Position numbers and translations under genes: made by a program
Notes under the pieces: generated by a model
Seen by the model: the letters and a program-made list of their open reading frames with translations, nothing else
What the model was told of the DNA's origin: nothing
The model's database searches: none
Shown: positions 1-22,183 of the stretch, piece after piece
Numbering within the stretch: the stretch's first letter is position 1
Layout of the letters: every line of letters begins with the position of its first letter
Assembly: GCA_038025085.1 (NCBI GenBank)
Contig: CM076146.1
Coordinates: forward strand, 25,738,501 to 25,802,500
DNA length: 64,000 nucleotides
Reading direction: 5' to 3'
Source: Tetragonia tetragonoides
Lineage: Eukaryota > Streptophyta > Magnoliopsida > Caryophyllales > Aizoaceae

Positions 1-602
1 GAATAAAAAGTGCTACTTTTCATTGTTTCACCACGAAATGGTCTTATACAATACCTTTTGATCTGGTTTTGCGTTGTAAAACCTTGAATCAAGTAACCTC
101 CGATTTGTCGGATCAATTTTTGTCAAGTTTACTTGATTGCGCTTTTGTAATAGGAAATAGATTCTTGCTAATATGATCGATTTTTCGCATTGGGGGAAAT
201 CTATCCCTCCCTCTCTAGGTAACAAGTTCATCTTTCCTTTTATGTCTCCTTCACCGAATTTCAACACCCACAATCACCTTTACCTTTTTCATTTTACCCA
301 TGTATTTACTCCATTACCCCCAATACATTACCCTAAATCCAAACAAATTAATGAAAAAGAGATAAGGTTAAAATCGTAATTTGTAATTAAAGAAAATATA
401 AAATGAGATGTCTACTAGCAACAATATCTTTTATTATAAAAATAAACATTTATCTTAGGTAGTATTCACAACTTTTTTATTTTATTTATGTTAGGTAGTA
501 ATCATTTATCTTATGTTTTTAAGGGTGTGTGGTATTTTCAACAATGTACCTGATGGCTGATGTTATTTAACAACAAACAATTTGCATTGCTCTTAGGCTC
601 TA
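1..602. other. Intergenic, AT-rich, no gene seen
   Basis: No supported gene or RNA. The short open frames here have no recognisable domain. It is AT-rich flank that ends at the Helitron-like terminus at 603. Confidence 0.6.
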
Positions 603-631
603 CTAGTTTTTATCCCCGTGCTTCGCACGGG
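603..631 (-). repeat. Helitron-like 3' terminus (hairpin + CTAG)
   Basis: On the minus strand a hairpin CCCGTGCGAAGCACGGG (614-631) is followed by about 8 nt and CTAG, then T. Helitron 3' ends typically have a GC-rich hairpin about 10 nt before CTRR and insert before T. The match is good but only one end is seen. Confidence 0.55.
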
Positions 632-1501
632 CTCGTAAAATAGTTTTACAAATATATAAAGTTTAATATTATTATCCAAGTATTGAAGTATGTCATGAGT
701 ATTGAGTTAGGAGAGATGAAACTTTGGTTCTAATTTGATAGGTTTTGGTGATGGTAGATTTAAAGCACATAAATCACAATAAAGCTATGCAGAGCATATT
801 CCACGTTGTCAATTAGCCATGAATTCGATTAAATAGAGGGAATAGTTTTGGTATTAAGGATACCTATAATAGACTTTATCAATAGTAGAAAGGAAAGAGT
901 CATTCTAAAAGTATATGCTTAATTTATTTTTCTATACTTCGTGAGTAAGTATATCAGTTGCATTTTTAGGATAGTGATCGAATGCTTCAATTAGTACATT
1001 CGATCATTTTAGATACTATTCATTTTATTCTCTCTCGACAAAATGTCTGAGTGCCCAAAAATAACATGGAAAATTTAAAATGATTTAACCAATAAAATTA
1101 TAAATTTGACATATGCACACAAATCATAGAAATATTCATGTGTGATTTTGTATAATAAATAACGAATATGGTCATGGTCTTATACACCTAGTTTATACCG
1201 AACTTTGCGGGTCAAATATAGGACATATGTATCTCATTTTAAAGTAATTTTAAAATCCAATTCAATGAAGTAAGAATTATAATATTCCAAGTTACGTAAC
1301 TAAAGTTATGTTATTTTATAATTTGAGACAATATGCTAATAATGAGATGTGATCATTAATTCGATGCATTAATGAGTGATAACATGTTGGATGACTTGCT
1401 TGCATGACAACTTATGTGTCAACCTTCCGCGATTATGTGTCACCTACGTGGCGTCCCACGTGTCGTCACCACACGAAGAAGGACCCAGTTATATGTATAT
1501 A

Positions 1502-1528
1502 CTAGTTACATTCCCGTGCGATGCACGG
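1502..1528 (-). repeat. Second Helitron-like 3' terminus
   Basis: Same structure as the copy at 603: a minus-strand palindrome CCGTGCATCGCACGG (1514-1528), a short spacer and CTAG at 1502-1505 followed by T. A more degraded relative, CTAG with an ACGGGCTCG remnant but no intact hairpin, lies at 4635-4655. Confidence 0.5.
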
Positions 1529-4461
1529 TTTGTGTGTTTACAACAAATTATACATTTTTAACGTACAAACTTGTAACAAATTTTTCGCCTAGGTTACATC
1601 TTGCTATTTCATTCCTAATCTATGGACCTCTTCCTTTTTATACTCAAATCAAACTTTGTTGTTTTCCTGTTTAATTCTAGTTGCATGGCACGTGCGATGT
1701 CCGAACTTTTTAGCATACTATAGTAATTTATAGCTTATAACATAATTAAGTATAATCATATTATTATTCCTCTATAATGACATAAATTCATAAATAATTA
1801 TCGATCTGTCAAGATCATAAATAAAATTGTTATACTTTATCTATTTATTCTCCATCATACCGTCCAAATCTGATGCATGCATTAGTAATAAATATACAAC
1901 TAAGGTGGCCAACATACATCGAAACAAAAGTCAAACTTGAACCAAAGTGTGAATGTAATAAATTAGAGTATGATATCATTTACATGTGGCATATGATAAT
2001 AATGTAGAAGCTTATGTAGTTGCACACGTGTCATTATAGCAATTGTGCACATTCACTTATATATAGCACGGACTCGTAAATATCTCTCAAAAATGAAGAT
2101 AACTTCTTAGGGATACCTCATATCTGTTGTGTATCCCGCACAACTAATTCTATATTTGACTATTTTAATATTTTTGTATGAAATGCCCTTTTAAATTGAT
2201 CTACATCTAAAATAAAATGAATGTAAAAAAAGATTGATTTATGAACATAATTTGAGGATACTTCAAACTTCACAAAAGAAAAAGAAAAGATAATTTAATG
2301 AAGTAAGATTTTTATTTTTTAGAGCCACGTAACTTAAAATATGTTATTTTTTAGTTTGAAATAATAAGCAAATAAATCATATAATAAAGTCGAGTGATAT
2401 TGATCATTTGACACTTGGATCATGATTTGTTAAGATATATGACAAAGTTGCACATGTGACGTCAACGTGTCATCTTTACACGAACATTCCCTCTTATGTG
2501 TCGTCTACATGTTATCAATGCATGGTAAGGACCCAACTTGTATAGGTCATATATATCTCCATTTAAAACCTTTTTCAAATCCAATCCATTAAATAAGATT
2601 TATGATTTTTTTGACTTACGTAACTAAAATTATTTTATTTTTAGTGTAAAAATATGCTAATAAATATGTAATAAAGTTAAACTAATGTTGAGGCATTAAG
2701 GGGAAACACTTGGATGATGAGTTATTAGGCTATGTGGCAAGCTTTGGTAATATGGCGACTTCGGTGTCATCGTCACACGATTTTGGGCCTCTATGTGGTG
2801 TCTTGCATGTCGTGCACACACGAAAAGAAAAAGAGAAACATTTTTACTAATATATTTAATAAATATATTAAAAATTTACGGTATGAAATTATAAATATTA
2901 TTTGTGAAATAAATTTAATTTCATCCATAGGATGCATGCTAATTCTTAAAAATAATAGTATAATTTCATGTCTCCCTCATAATTTACTTATAAATGTCAT
3001 TTTAGATTGATCTACATCTAAAATAGAATGAATGTAAAAATTGATTTATTTATGAACATAATTTGAGCCTACTTCAAATTCTCAAAGAAAAAAAAAGATT
3101 AATTAATCTCTCTCTAGTTAAAAATCAGTCTCTTATTGCAATTGGATTTTTGGTAATTGAATAAAATCAATTAGTGGTGAGCAAAAATTTTCCACTTTCT
3201 AAAGTTATAATCAACAATTTGATCCTAAATATTTTATTTCTCAAATGTGTTAGGTAGTTCAACGTTCATAAATTTCAACATAACTTATAAGGAGTGTTCC
3301 TTAAATCTTACTCTTCGTTTGCGTGGCATTTATATTACATAAGTATGTCTAAAGTGCTATATTAAAGTCTCAATTAATTTGCTAAGAAAGCATTAAAGTA
3401 GATAATGAGTTGACGTTCATGTTTCATCCCCCACACGAAATGTCTGTCATATGGCATCTGTATATGAAAAATGACTCCGTTTTTCTTATAAATATAAAAT
3501 ATTTATTACAAATTGAATTTAAATGTTTAGATTATGTTTTCGTTACTAATATTCAAGTGTGATTTACAACTAACATAATACAAATATAGATATCTTAAGT
3601 GTCTTATCCAATTAGTTTTTACCAGACCTTTTCAAAACCAGTCTAATCAACTATGATTTATAATTTTTAGATTTATGCAACCAAAGATACGTTATTTTGT
3701 AGTTTGAAATAATATGCACATAAATCAAATAATAAATTCGAGTAATAATGAATATTGATCCGTTAAGCTATGTGGCCAAATTGTGCACATGAGACATCTA
3801 CTTGTCATCTTCACACGAACTTTTTCTCTTATGTGGAATCCTACATGTCATTAGCGCATGGAAATGACCCAACTTTTATAGGACATATATATCTTATTTT
3901 GAAGGTTTTTTCAAATCCAATCTATTGAAGTAATATTTATAATTTTTCGACTTATGATGAGGCATTAATGAGTGACACTTAGATGAAAAGTTGTTAGGCT
4001 ATGTGGCAAGCTTTGCTTACGTGACGCTTAGATGCAATTGACGCACGAATTTACACCTCCTATGTAGCACCTATGTGTTATCTTCACACGAACATATCCC
4101 TCCCATGTGGCGTTCTACCTGTCATCCTCACACGAAAAGAACCCAACTTTATAGGACATAGTACATATGTATCTCATTTTGAAGTATTTTCCGAACCTGT
4201 TCCAATGGAGTAAGAATTATAATTTTTAAATTTGCTTAACAAAAGTTATCTTATTTTATAATTTGAATAATATTATAATAATTATATTATGTTGCATTTA
4301 TGATCATGCATTAATAATTGACCCACTTGATGAGTGGCTTAGGTGGCGGCATACGTATCATCACCACATGAATTTGGGCGCTGCGTGGCATCCCACTTGT
4401 CTTTCTCATGCAAATGTAAACGCTTGCGTCCCACGTGGCATGCCCACACGTAAATGACTCA

Positions 4462-4633
<172 letters not shown>

Positions 4634-4685
4634 ACTAGGTTTAAACACGGGCTCGTTTTATTTCCTTAATATATTAACTAAGTTA

Positions 4686-4931
4686 GGGTCTGTTCTCCCC
4701 AACTTATTTCTGTTTATTTCTATTTATTTCAGCAAACTTAAACAAACTTCAGCAAACTTCAACAAACTTCAGCAAAGTTAAATAAAGTTCAACAAAGTTA
4801 AACAAACCAATATACAAACTAGTTATAAAAAACACTTGAATCAACAAGATTCAACATAAATAAACAAAGTTCAACAAAAATAAATTTTCAGTAATAAATA
4901 TAAACGTTTTTCAGTTGGGGAGAACAGACCC
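4686..4931. mobile_element. Tourist/PIF-Harbinger-like MITE
   Basis: A 246-bp element with terminal inverted repeats beginning GGGTCTGTTCTCCCCAACT at the left and its near-perfect complement at the right. The direct 3-bp TTA on each side (4683-4685 and 4932-4934) fits the TTA target site of PIF/Harbinger elements. The interior has degenerate AACAAACTTCAGC repeats and no coding. Confidence 0.8.
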
Positions 4932-5770
4932 TTAATTGCTAATATATTTTTGCAATATATGGCCAAAAATGTGTACATTACATATAAAAGTCCCAAATTT
5001 TAGTCAATTAATTACTATAAAAATTTCACATTTATCCACTCCACATGAGAATTACCTAACTTCAATAACATATTCATGATTTTAGACTTCATTTTACTTA
5101 CAATTAAAATATGCATGGTACTATGTATTTTATCACGTCTAACTTCTCCCCAAAAATTGCAAAATATTATTTGCCAAGCACATATACATCTCATTTTAAA
5201 GTATTTTTATTTTTGATTTAATTATTAGAGTTGTGTAACAATTTCTTTTTAATTTGTAGTTGAAAACAACATGCTAATGATGATAAATATCATGTTTCAT
5301 TACTATATTAAAGCCAATAATACTGATGATGCATTAGTTGATGGTGACATATTGGATGATTTGCATACATGTCAACTTACATTTCAACGACACACGTACG
5401 TGACTCGCTTACATGTCGTCACACGTGTCATCACCACACAAATAAGGATCCTATTGGCCAAATATACCACATATGCATCTCAATTTGAAGAATTTTTTAT
5501 TCCCGATGCAATGACGTTAAATTTAGAATTATTTGATTTGCGTAATAAAAGGTATTTTTATTTTATTATTTGAAGCATTATACTAATAATTATAAATTTC
5601 ATATTTAATGACTATATTAAATTCAAGAATGATGATGCATTAATAAACCGATGACAAGGTAGATGCATTGCATATGTGACAACTTGCATGTCATGCTTGC
5701 ACGATGTGGCGCGCCTACATGGCATCCTACTTGTCGGCACCACACGAATAAGGACCCAATTATAGTAATA

Positions 5771-6684
5771 TATGATATGATGACATGGTAATAGATATAT
5801 GATATGATTTGATTCACCTGGAAAAAACTGAATTGAACTGAACTAATTTATTTAACTTGATCGTTCACTATTTTAATTTCGTCCAAGCATATTTAAAACT
5901 GGACTCGTTTGAAAGTATGCTTTGAGATCTTTCCAATGACATAGTTATCATGGTTAAATTTATTTCGGAATAAAAAGTTATCTAAGTGATAAAGTTACAC
6001 ATGAACTGCACTAAACTGAATTGAATTTAAGTAAAATTAAATTGAATTAAACAGAGCCTTATTATATGTTGGTTATTTTTACCACAAATATTGCATTATC
6101 TAGTAAGTCTACTACGTTCTAGAAGGCCTCGTCGTAGAATTATGCACTGAGATAAGATTCTCACTTATGAAAAGAGTATTTGCCTTCTTGTTTTCTTTCT
6201 TATATTTTTGTATTGTGTTGTTGTTACCAATATTGCTAGAATTTTTAGGTTTAGTAAGACAAGCAAACTAGGTATGTTTAGAGTTTGGACAATACACTCG
6301 AAACAATATACGAACTTAATCATTGTACTTGACTATTTACTAACCGAACTTGAAAGTCATAGGAGCTCTAATTTACTCTACCTTGTTGTAGTTTTGTTGT
6401 AGAACAACTACAAGTTCCACAACTTATAAGCTTATACAAATCTTCTTTTTTATTTTTTATTTTATTTATTTTTTATTTTCTTAGCATAGAGCAGTCAACC
6501 AAACCCTTTGTATTGTGGTCTAGGAGGGGGAGGCGAGGGGTAACGGGAATTGAACCCATAGCCCCAAGATATATGGGCACAACATCAATTGTGCTTTTAT
6601 GCCGATCCCTAAGCTTACCCAAATATCCACCTAGTGTCCAAAGTACCACAAAACACAATCTAGTGAGACGTAAATATGGTTTCA
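5771..6684. other. Intergenic with degenerate ACTGAATTGAA repeats
   Basis: Degenerate ACTGAATTGAACTGAA motifs at about 5827-6055 resemble the interior of the MITE at 63251-63461. They suggest a remnant of the same family. No gene is supported. Confidence 0.45.
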
Positions 6685-7025
6685 TGCCGTGTCTCGTGTT
6701 CGTGTCGTGTCTTCGTGCTTTGTAAAAGTGTCATGTTGTGCCTTCATGCTTTATAACAGTGTCATGTCGTGTCGTGCTTATAGTTATCGTACTTCGCGCA
6801 GTGTCGGTTCATCCAAAAGGTACGCCCAAGTCGTTCTGGTGCCCATATTTGTGTCGTGTCGTGTCGTGCCCAAGTTTTTTCCAAATACAATTTAAAACTT
6901 TTGTGTCGTGCTTTATTTACAAAATCGAGGTCTAGGCCTAAGCCCAGGCTCGATCATTCATGCTCATGCTTACTTCGTGCCGTGTAAAAAATATATCAGA
7001 CCGTGCCATGTCTCGTGCTAACCGT
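6685..7025. repeat. Degenerate GTGTCGTG-rich repeat, likely MITE remnant
   Basis: Many imperfect copies of TCGTGTCGTGTCGTGC-like sequence end about 260 bp before the PRP4 start codon. The composition resembles hAT-type MITE interiors, but terminal repeats and a target duplication were not found. It may sit in the distal promoter of the kinase gene. Confidence 0.4.
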
Positions 7026-7287
7026 ACATAGTGCCATCACCAAAGATTATAAGCGCACACTTTCTTTTCTGCTGTCAAATAAACCCCCAAAAATCCAGTA
7101 ATCTTTTTCCCCCAAACCCCTCTCAAATCTCAATCATTGTATTTGGTGAACTTTACTTATTTTCCGAACCCGCATCTATCCCCACCCCATTAATCCGCAA
7201 AATTTCTCTCGCTCCTCTTTCGACCCCTCAAGAACAACCCCCAAAAACCTAATTCGAAACCCTAGAGTTTTCTCTCTCATCCAATCC

Positions 7288-15072
<7,785 letters not shown>

Positions 15073-17649
15073 ACACAGATGCTGCTTTACTGACTCCAGA
15101 AATGCTGTTGCACTAGATATTTGTACATTATGGTCTTAATTTATATGAGACTCTAATATTGGGCATTTACCTGTCTATCTTTTCTGCACTTCTGGGGCCT
15201 GAAAGTGGAGGAGCTTCTGGCGTTGTTCAAGTTGGAGTTGGACTCAGAAGGCTGGTTTTTTTGGGAAGTCATGGCAGTTCTCAATGGAATGTGTTCTATT
15301 TCTATTGTAAGGCAACTCGCCAAAGGCGTTTTTCTTTTTATTGTAATCATTCTTGATGATGATCATGCAAAAATACATTAAATTTCTCCCCAAGTCTTTG
15401 CCTTCTGAGATGAGTAAATATTCTTGTACTATCAGGGTCTGTGGTTTATACACACATCAGATAAGTGTAAGCCCTAATCAGGGCCTTACATGATCACAGT
15501 TGTTGTCTTTCTGAAGCCGTATTCTCGTAGCTGATGGGCTCTAATTTGTCGCCCTCTTACTTCGTCCTTTTTCTTGAATGAAAGTATTTACACATTACTT
15601 CTTGCTGAACCGCTGATTCTTTTGTTTTGCTTTTGTAGAGCTCCTATGAATCTAATGCTTGTATTCAAATTATTATACTATTTTGATGTTCTAGAGAGCC
15701 TAATCTTGCTTTTCATTCAGGAAATTTCCAGTTCTTTGGGGCAACCCTTCAATGTTTAGATGCTTAGAAGGCACTCTGGAGAAGGTACCATTGTTGTTTA
15801 CAAGGATTATTAAATTGTTAGTTTGACGTGTGTAGTGATGAATTTCTCTTGTAATTACGTACTGTATGTGATGGCGTGAAGGTTGAATAGTATTCTGTTG
15901 TGAAAATGTGAGAGTGATTGCTTGAGTTCCACCTAATCCCCAAAGTAGGACATTTGACTTTTCTCTATAGCAGCGCTTTCTGTAATAAGTGCTATTTTCT
16001 TGTGGCCCATTATTCTGCAATATATACTTAAGTTGTGTTTGTTAGCTAATTCATTCTCTCTTCGCATCTGTATTATTCTAATGAGTGTGTTGCATCTGAT
16101 CCATGGTCGGTTATTCTGGAAGCTTTGGTTCTGAAGATATATGGTGCAGCCTTGACGTGAAATTCCACCAGTGAGTTGTGTGGTTTCTGGATTTTTCTTG
16201 CTGTTTATACGTAGAGTAGGTTATGAGCTATTTGCAGTGTGTACTTTCAAAGCGTTGAATAAGTTGTCTGATGTTTTGTCTTTCTAGGTAACTGCAAGCC
16301 TTGCTTCTACGATTCTTTGTAAGTATCTTCTGAATTCGTATATCGGTATATCAACTCAAATCTGTCTAATTCATGTTGAACAGTTCCTTTCTATGCTTCT
16401 CAGACATATTTATTAGATGTTTCTCATTATTGTCTGTACCAACTTGTTCCATTATAAATTTGTTTATAAACAGTAAGCAGTGTAGGTTGTGGTCCTCCTA
16501 GGTAGTAATAATCAAGAGGCCTATGAGATCCTAAACAAAATTAACTGGGAGGTTTAGTAGTGATATTTATATGTATAATTTTATGCAAGAGCAGATGCCA
16601 AAAATGGGGGAGAGAATGCTGTTTACTAGAGATGCTACTGTGCCTGTGGTGAACATTGTCTTAATAGGGGAAAAAATGATAACATGGGCAGGGTCGTGTG
16701 CTCGTGTTTGGTTCAAAAGATTTGTCTTTGTTTCTGTTAGAATGTAAATAGGCAAAGAGAAATGGTGAAAGAATTTAGGAAATTGAGAAGCAGGTTGATC
16801 ATCTCTAAGTAGTTGGTTGGTAACTTTGGATTCAGAACTCTCCAGCTTTTGTTTTTCAGTTTTTTTCCTCCGACAGTTTTATATTTTGTTATTATTACCA
16901 AAGCAATCAAAGAGTAACCCTTACAGAAGCAAAAGGGAGTAGAAACATACCTTTAAGGCTTTAACCACCCTTCTATGAAGGATGCCAAATTGAGAGCCCC
17001 ATGAGCCTTGTTGTCTGTCTAATTTCACATAAACTCAAAGTACCTTGTCTCCCTAACATTCTGTTCATGTGGCGTAACAAATTTTCAAAACGAGTGATAG
17101 CAGCATGCTTAAGCTGACTAAGAACAAGTGAGGACAAAAGGAGTTTGTATTTGAAAGCACAAAAATTCTAGACTCCAAATCATATGGAGTTGGACCTAGG
17201 CAGCTGTGCAAGCATAGAGATGTGCTTCCCTTCTTTTTCATAACCAGATGGGCCACCTGTCAACCCTGTTAGGCTACTAAGGAGCTTCCAACCACATGAG
17301 TTTGTTTGGGATCATGTTTTGTATTTGGCGTCATTATGGGTCAAAGAAGCTGGGCTTTCAAGAGGGCGCCTCTTATATTGTAGTTACTTATTCTATAATG
17401 TTAATATAATTTTTTCTAATCAAAAATTAAAAAAACACGTGTGACGCAATTTCAAGTGGTGGGAAGCTTTTTAAGGACTATCTATGGTGGGAAAGGGTGG
17501 GTGTGTTGTGTGTATGCTATCTTGGCCATGCTTCTGGTTCTGCCATTAGAGACAGCCCTTGGAGGGTGATGATGAGTCTTCCACGGTGGCATCTGGACCT
17601 TTAAGTGGGAGTGCTCACAGGTACGGAACTGTGAATGAGTTTATTTAAG

Positions 17650-17687
<38 letters not shown>

Positions 17688-19814
17688 TTAAATGAGTCAA
17701 TGGTATCAAGTATCGGCTGCTAACAATGTATTTTGCTGTGACACAATGTTGTTTCAAGTTGTCGATAGGCGAAAGCCCTGTACGTAACGGGGTGTCGTTA
17801 CGCGGCTGATACACAGCCAATACATGACCAACCTCAAATGATTTACCTGGGCTTGGGCTTGACAGGGCCTGCCAGCTTGGGCTCAGTTAAACCACGCTTG
17901 AGGCAAGGTTTGATCAAGCCGATCTCAAAGGATCTTGTAGCTCTTCCTATTTTATTTCCTTTTCTGCCTGAACACTTGCTGCTCTACCTTTATAGAATGA
18001 ACTGAAGTATGTAAATTCTTTTCGTCTCATGATAATAATTGTTATTGGGAAAGAATGCATGGGGACTTTTTACACGTTTAATTGTGGTATAAGTAAAGGA
18101 TTTTCAGTATTACTCTATCGGGAAGATTTTTTATTTCCTCATCTCACATTAATTTTATTAATGGATTGTCATACACACTGTTTATGTGCCAAAAAGGAAA
18201 GCAATGAAACATAGGCTGGTTTTGGAACTCTTAGTGAACGCGTGTTATTTTCTGAGGTTGTTTTTACATCTTGGATAGTGGTGGAGTTGCGGTTGGTACA
18301 GTCAACTCATGTTATACCTTGGCTTAGTTTTTCTTTGACCCTACCTTTTTAGGTATTTTGGATTTAGCTCACCAGTTCTTTTTTAGGGGGTTTTCTTGAT
18401 TTCTCTGATTGATTGGTCAAACTGTATTCAATGTGTTTAATGGGGCTAAGCTATATTTCCAACTCGTGATGTTTTTCATCATTTATGCTATAGTGATGGT
18501 TTTCGTCTAGTTTCTTTTATGGAATTCATTTTGCTGCAACAAGTTTTCTCCTTTCAAGCTCTATCTATAGTTAAACCTATTGGTCTCCGAGGATGCTAGA
18601 AGTGCCTCCATATACTAGGCGTATTTACTTCTGTTCTTAAGTAGGAAAGATTGAGTTGATTCCTGTGTCTAAACCCTTTTCAAATGTCAAGTGAACCATA
18701 TGTCATTTTATTAACTTGGTGAACCTAGTAAGAACCGTCCCATACATTCTATTTTCCCCCTTTTTGGTTTGCTCCATATGCTGTCTTGGACATTGATACA
18801 ATCATGCGTCACAGCTAGTGTGCAAGCATCTAGCATCTGCCTTGTTTCTCAGTTTAGTGTTTTATCTTACTATAAAACAATATTATGATTCATGAAGAAC
18901 TCATGAAGTTTGAGAGGACAAGATGCACGGATATGTCAGGTAAATCACTTGAGATTTTTTTAGAAAAGCAAGAAAAACACTTTCGAAACTTTTGAGGATT
19001 TCTTGGGATTTAGTGGAGATCACCCGTAGATACCACCATGTTTTATGAAGATGTCTATGACGTCTAAACAAAATGAAGGGAATTTTTTATGATTTCTGTT
19101 AAAGAAAAATGCGTGTGACAAACAACAACCATCTAAAAAATGTAGATTGAATGATAGAGGTGAAAATTTTAATTTATCACCAATGCTTTGGAAACTTGAG
19201 CAAAACTAATTTTTTCAAAATGTGTTATGTCTTCCTGATGTTTTATGGCACGCTTGTCAAAGAGGGAACACACATTTGGAAAATGCTTCAACTAGTTAAC
19301 CTGAGCTTCATTGGGATGAACACTGGCATTGTTTTGTCAAATGTCTCGACTATGCTCTATACTGCATGGAACGGAAACAGGATGGAGATGGCTTTACTCG
19401 GAAACATTTAGAGTAGCTATTAGCACGCTTGACCAAGATTTAGGATATTGAGAAAGTAAAAGTAATTTGGAATTTATAGGTCCACGAGAGGGATGAACTT
19501 GTTGATATTATGGCAAGAGCCAAGAGGTTAAGAAACTTGACCTTGATGAGAGTTTCCATGCGGCATAGCTTCTTGATGATCCATAGATTTCAGCATGTCA
19601 TATGGCTGCCAATGAATATGTGACCCTAGCTTAATCTGACTTGGACCAAAAGCCTTTGCGGAGAGAGTCTAGGTCAAGGACATAAAATCGTATTTCTAAT
19701 AAGACTTGAGAGTCATTTTGCGTTGGATTGTTTGGTAGGATAAGGGCCCTTTCCTGTGTTAACTTTATCCAGAAAGAATACACCATGGTTTTTATTTTAT
19801 TCGTCTTTAACCCA
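15073..19814. other. 3' UTR and intergenic sequence
   Basis: The first several hundred bases must contain the PRP4 kinase 3' UTR and poly(A) sites; no single signal was chosen. Beyond about 16 kb no coding region or element boundary is convincing. The open frames at 16567, 17065, 18029 and 19151 show no domain and are interrupted. Confidence 0.5.
17650..17686. repeat. Uninterrupted poly(C) tract, 37 nt
   Basis: A pure C run, poly(G) on the minus strand, in otherwise AT-rich intergenic DNA. The length may be affected by sequencing or assembly error at homopolymers. The G-strand could form a quadruplex. Confidence 0.85.
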
Positions 19815-20034
19815 GGATTTAAGACATGCTGGCAAAAATTGACCCGACTCGCCAGAGACCCAAAATGATCCGAGACCGAAATGACCCAACCTGAACCCGA
19901 AAGTTGTGAGACAGCATTTGTCAAACCCGTTGGGTACTTGGGTAACCCGAAACCGAAGCCGTATTTGACCCGATGTATTCGCCCGTATTTGACCAGACTC
20001 GAACCCGACCTGACCAACCCGTTTGCCAGGTCTA
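19815..20034. mobile_element. hAT-type MITE remnant
   Basis: The right end reads, on the minus strand, TAGACCTGGCAAACGGG, a typical terminus of plant hAT MITEs. The left end has a related TGGCAAAAATTGACCCG. The interior is rich in GACCCGA and AACCCGA motifs. No target duplication is evident. Confidence 0.5.
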
Positions 20035-22183
20035 TGATGCTACCTTTGTTAAATCCTTAATAATTCAATTGACCTGTGTGCACTGTCTCTAGTATCAGTG
20101 TGAAATTTGAATTGTCCCTTCTAGTGATCATACCACTGTTTACTTGGAAGAACCCTTCTAACTAAGTGGCCAAATATTTGGTTTTGATGCTTTTCCAATT
20201 TACTTTGATTGAGTTAGCTCCTGTAGTATGGGTTTAATTTGTCTACAGGTCTATAGTTGTACTCAAAACTCTTAAGTTTTTCAATAGTTTTTACCGTAAA
20301 GCAAAAAGCTCTTTATCTGTAGGAGGGAACTTCGCAGTGGATAGGTGACAGGGTGTAATTAGAATGCCAGATGGAAGTAGAGGAGTGGGATAATTGATTT
20401 TTATATGGCTCTGCAATTTCTTCTGTCATGTACTCATGTCTGATTTGATCGAAGGCCTCATGTTGTTGAACATTCGCCTACTTTCTAGTTGTGCATCCAT
20501 TGCATTGTTACTCGGTGTTTTTTGGTTCTAAACTTGGCATGGTTTCGATTGTTTTGGGCAATTCTGGCATTGGTACTAGAATTTGATTGCTGGAGTGCAA
20601 TTTTTATTAGCGGTTTTAAGCGATTAGTTTTCCTGTAGGTTCACCTGTGTAGCAAGTTGTTTCTCACGCTCTTTACATCCTTGATTTACCACAGCTGTGA
20701 TTCTTATGTCCCTTGGAGTTCGCTTTTAGCTATTATGTTCACCTTGTTGTCTACTCTCCTTTTGGAACTTTGCATAGCCCGCAGAATCTTGTGCTGTTGC
20801 TCTACAGGGGATGGAATTCCAAATCATATCAATAAAGTCTGTAGATGGAACTTCAGCGTGTATCTGCATACTAAGATTGTCTTTGCTTTTTGGAAAAGGC
20901 CTGGCAGACTGACTGGTAGCGGGTATTTCGATGTTCTTGTAGTTTAGTTCTGACTTTGGTTAATTGTCTAATTGTTACTTGGTTTACTTGATCAAAAACT
21001 TTAACGTACTGGAAGAATGTATGATGACATGTGTGGCACTTTTTTCTGGTCAATTCTGAAGTATCAAGCTTTTGTTGTATGTTTGCTCCTGGAGGGAGGC
21101 TGGAAAAATACGGGTGAGAGCTCTGACAGATTTTAGGTGTACAAGCAGTCATTCTTCCTGGTAACAGCATGGATTGTGCAATTCGTTGTTTGTTGTATCT
21201 GAACATTGGTGAGACTATACGTCGTCATTGCAGATAGTGAGGCCAATGCATCTTGTTCCCCGAGATGGTTGCTTCGTATGAGTTTGAGAAATTTTGTGCC
21301 TTGGTGGATGTTATATGGAGTGTCATTTTATCTATAACTAAAATGGTAAGGCCATGTGTTTTCAGGCCTGTAGAGCAAATGAATATGAAGTATAAAGGAA
21401 GTTAGCTTCTGATGAATGTATGGTCCATAGAGGAATTACTTAAGCTGACTACAACATTTCATTTGTGAATTTTAAGTTCTAAGGCAAAAGCGCGCAACAG
21501 TTTCTCTGGCAACTGTTACGTTCTGTTCCAAAAGTTTCGCCTTCCTGTTCTCTCAACTGCATGCAATTATGTAGTTGGTAGTGGTGAACGGATCTTATGC
21601 AACCTGGTTTTAAAGGATGATGATATATTGTTTTCCAATAAACTGATTGTCTTAACAGATCGGTGAAGGATAAGGGAGATTTCAAACTATTGGTGATGAG
21701 GATTGAACACTCGTCTCGAGGGCGGGTGTTGAGGAGGAAAGCTACTGCCCCCACCTCAATTCTCGATTCCTTTTTCTATCTACACATCATGTTTAGGGCT
21801 ACATATGATATGGCCATTTAGGATGTGCTATTTTTTTGCTAACGTACTGATTTGCAACTAGGACGAGTGCTTGGAATTAGCAAATCTGACTTCAGATTAC
21901 CAACTCCATCAGTCTTTAAGTAAAGCATTCGACTGGACGAGCAAAAAAAAAAAGTATAGCATTCAAATTGGGGGGAAAAAAAAGTAAGTAGACCCTAATA
22001 AAAATAAAAGAAAAATAAGACAAGGAGAGCCAAAAGCTAATTTCTGTTTGAAAAGTTCAAACTTATTAGCAATATGTGCTCTTTTGGTTACAACTATGAC
22101 ATGAGTAATCAATTTTGTGTGAAGCAGGTTCGTTGCCTCCAAAACATAAGCAATCTAGTCAACGAATTTTGGTACCTAGGAAT
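20035..22183. other. Intergenic, no gene seen
   Basis: Several short open frames occur (near 20657, 20871 and 21479) but none has a recognisable domain or exon-like partners. Part of this could be untranslated transcript, but nothing in the sequence proves it. Confidence 0.45.

Noticed and set aside
6485..6685. Possible tRNA-derived SINE (minus-strand GGTTCAATTCCCG resembles a B box)
   Set aside because: No A box at the right distance, no tail and no duplication found. A similar lone B-box-like word occurs in intron 1 of the IST1-like gene (about 46855) and near 50595.
19151..19640. Coding-like stretch with several short frames
   Set aside because: Some degraded-gene character, but no family could be recognised and stops are frequent.
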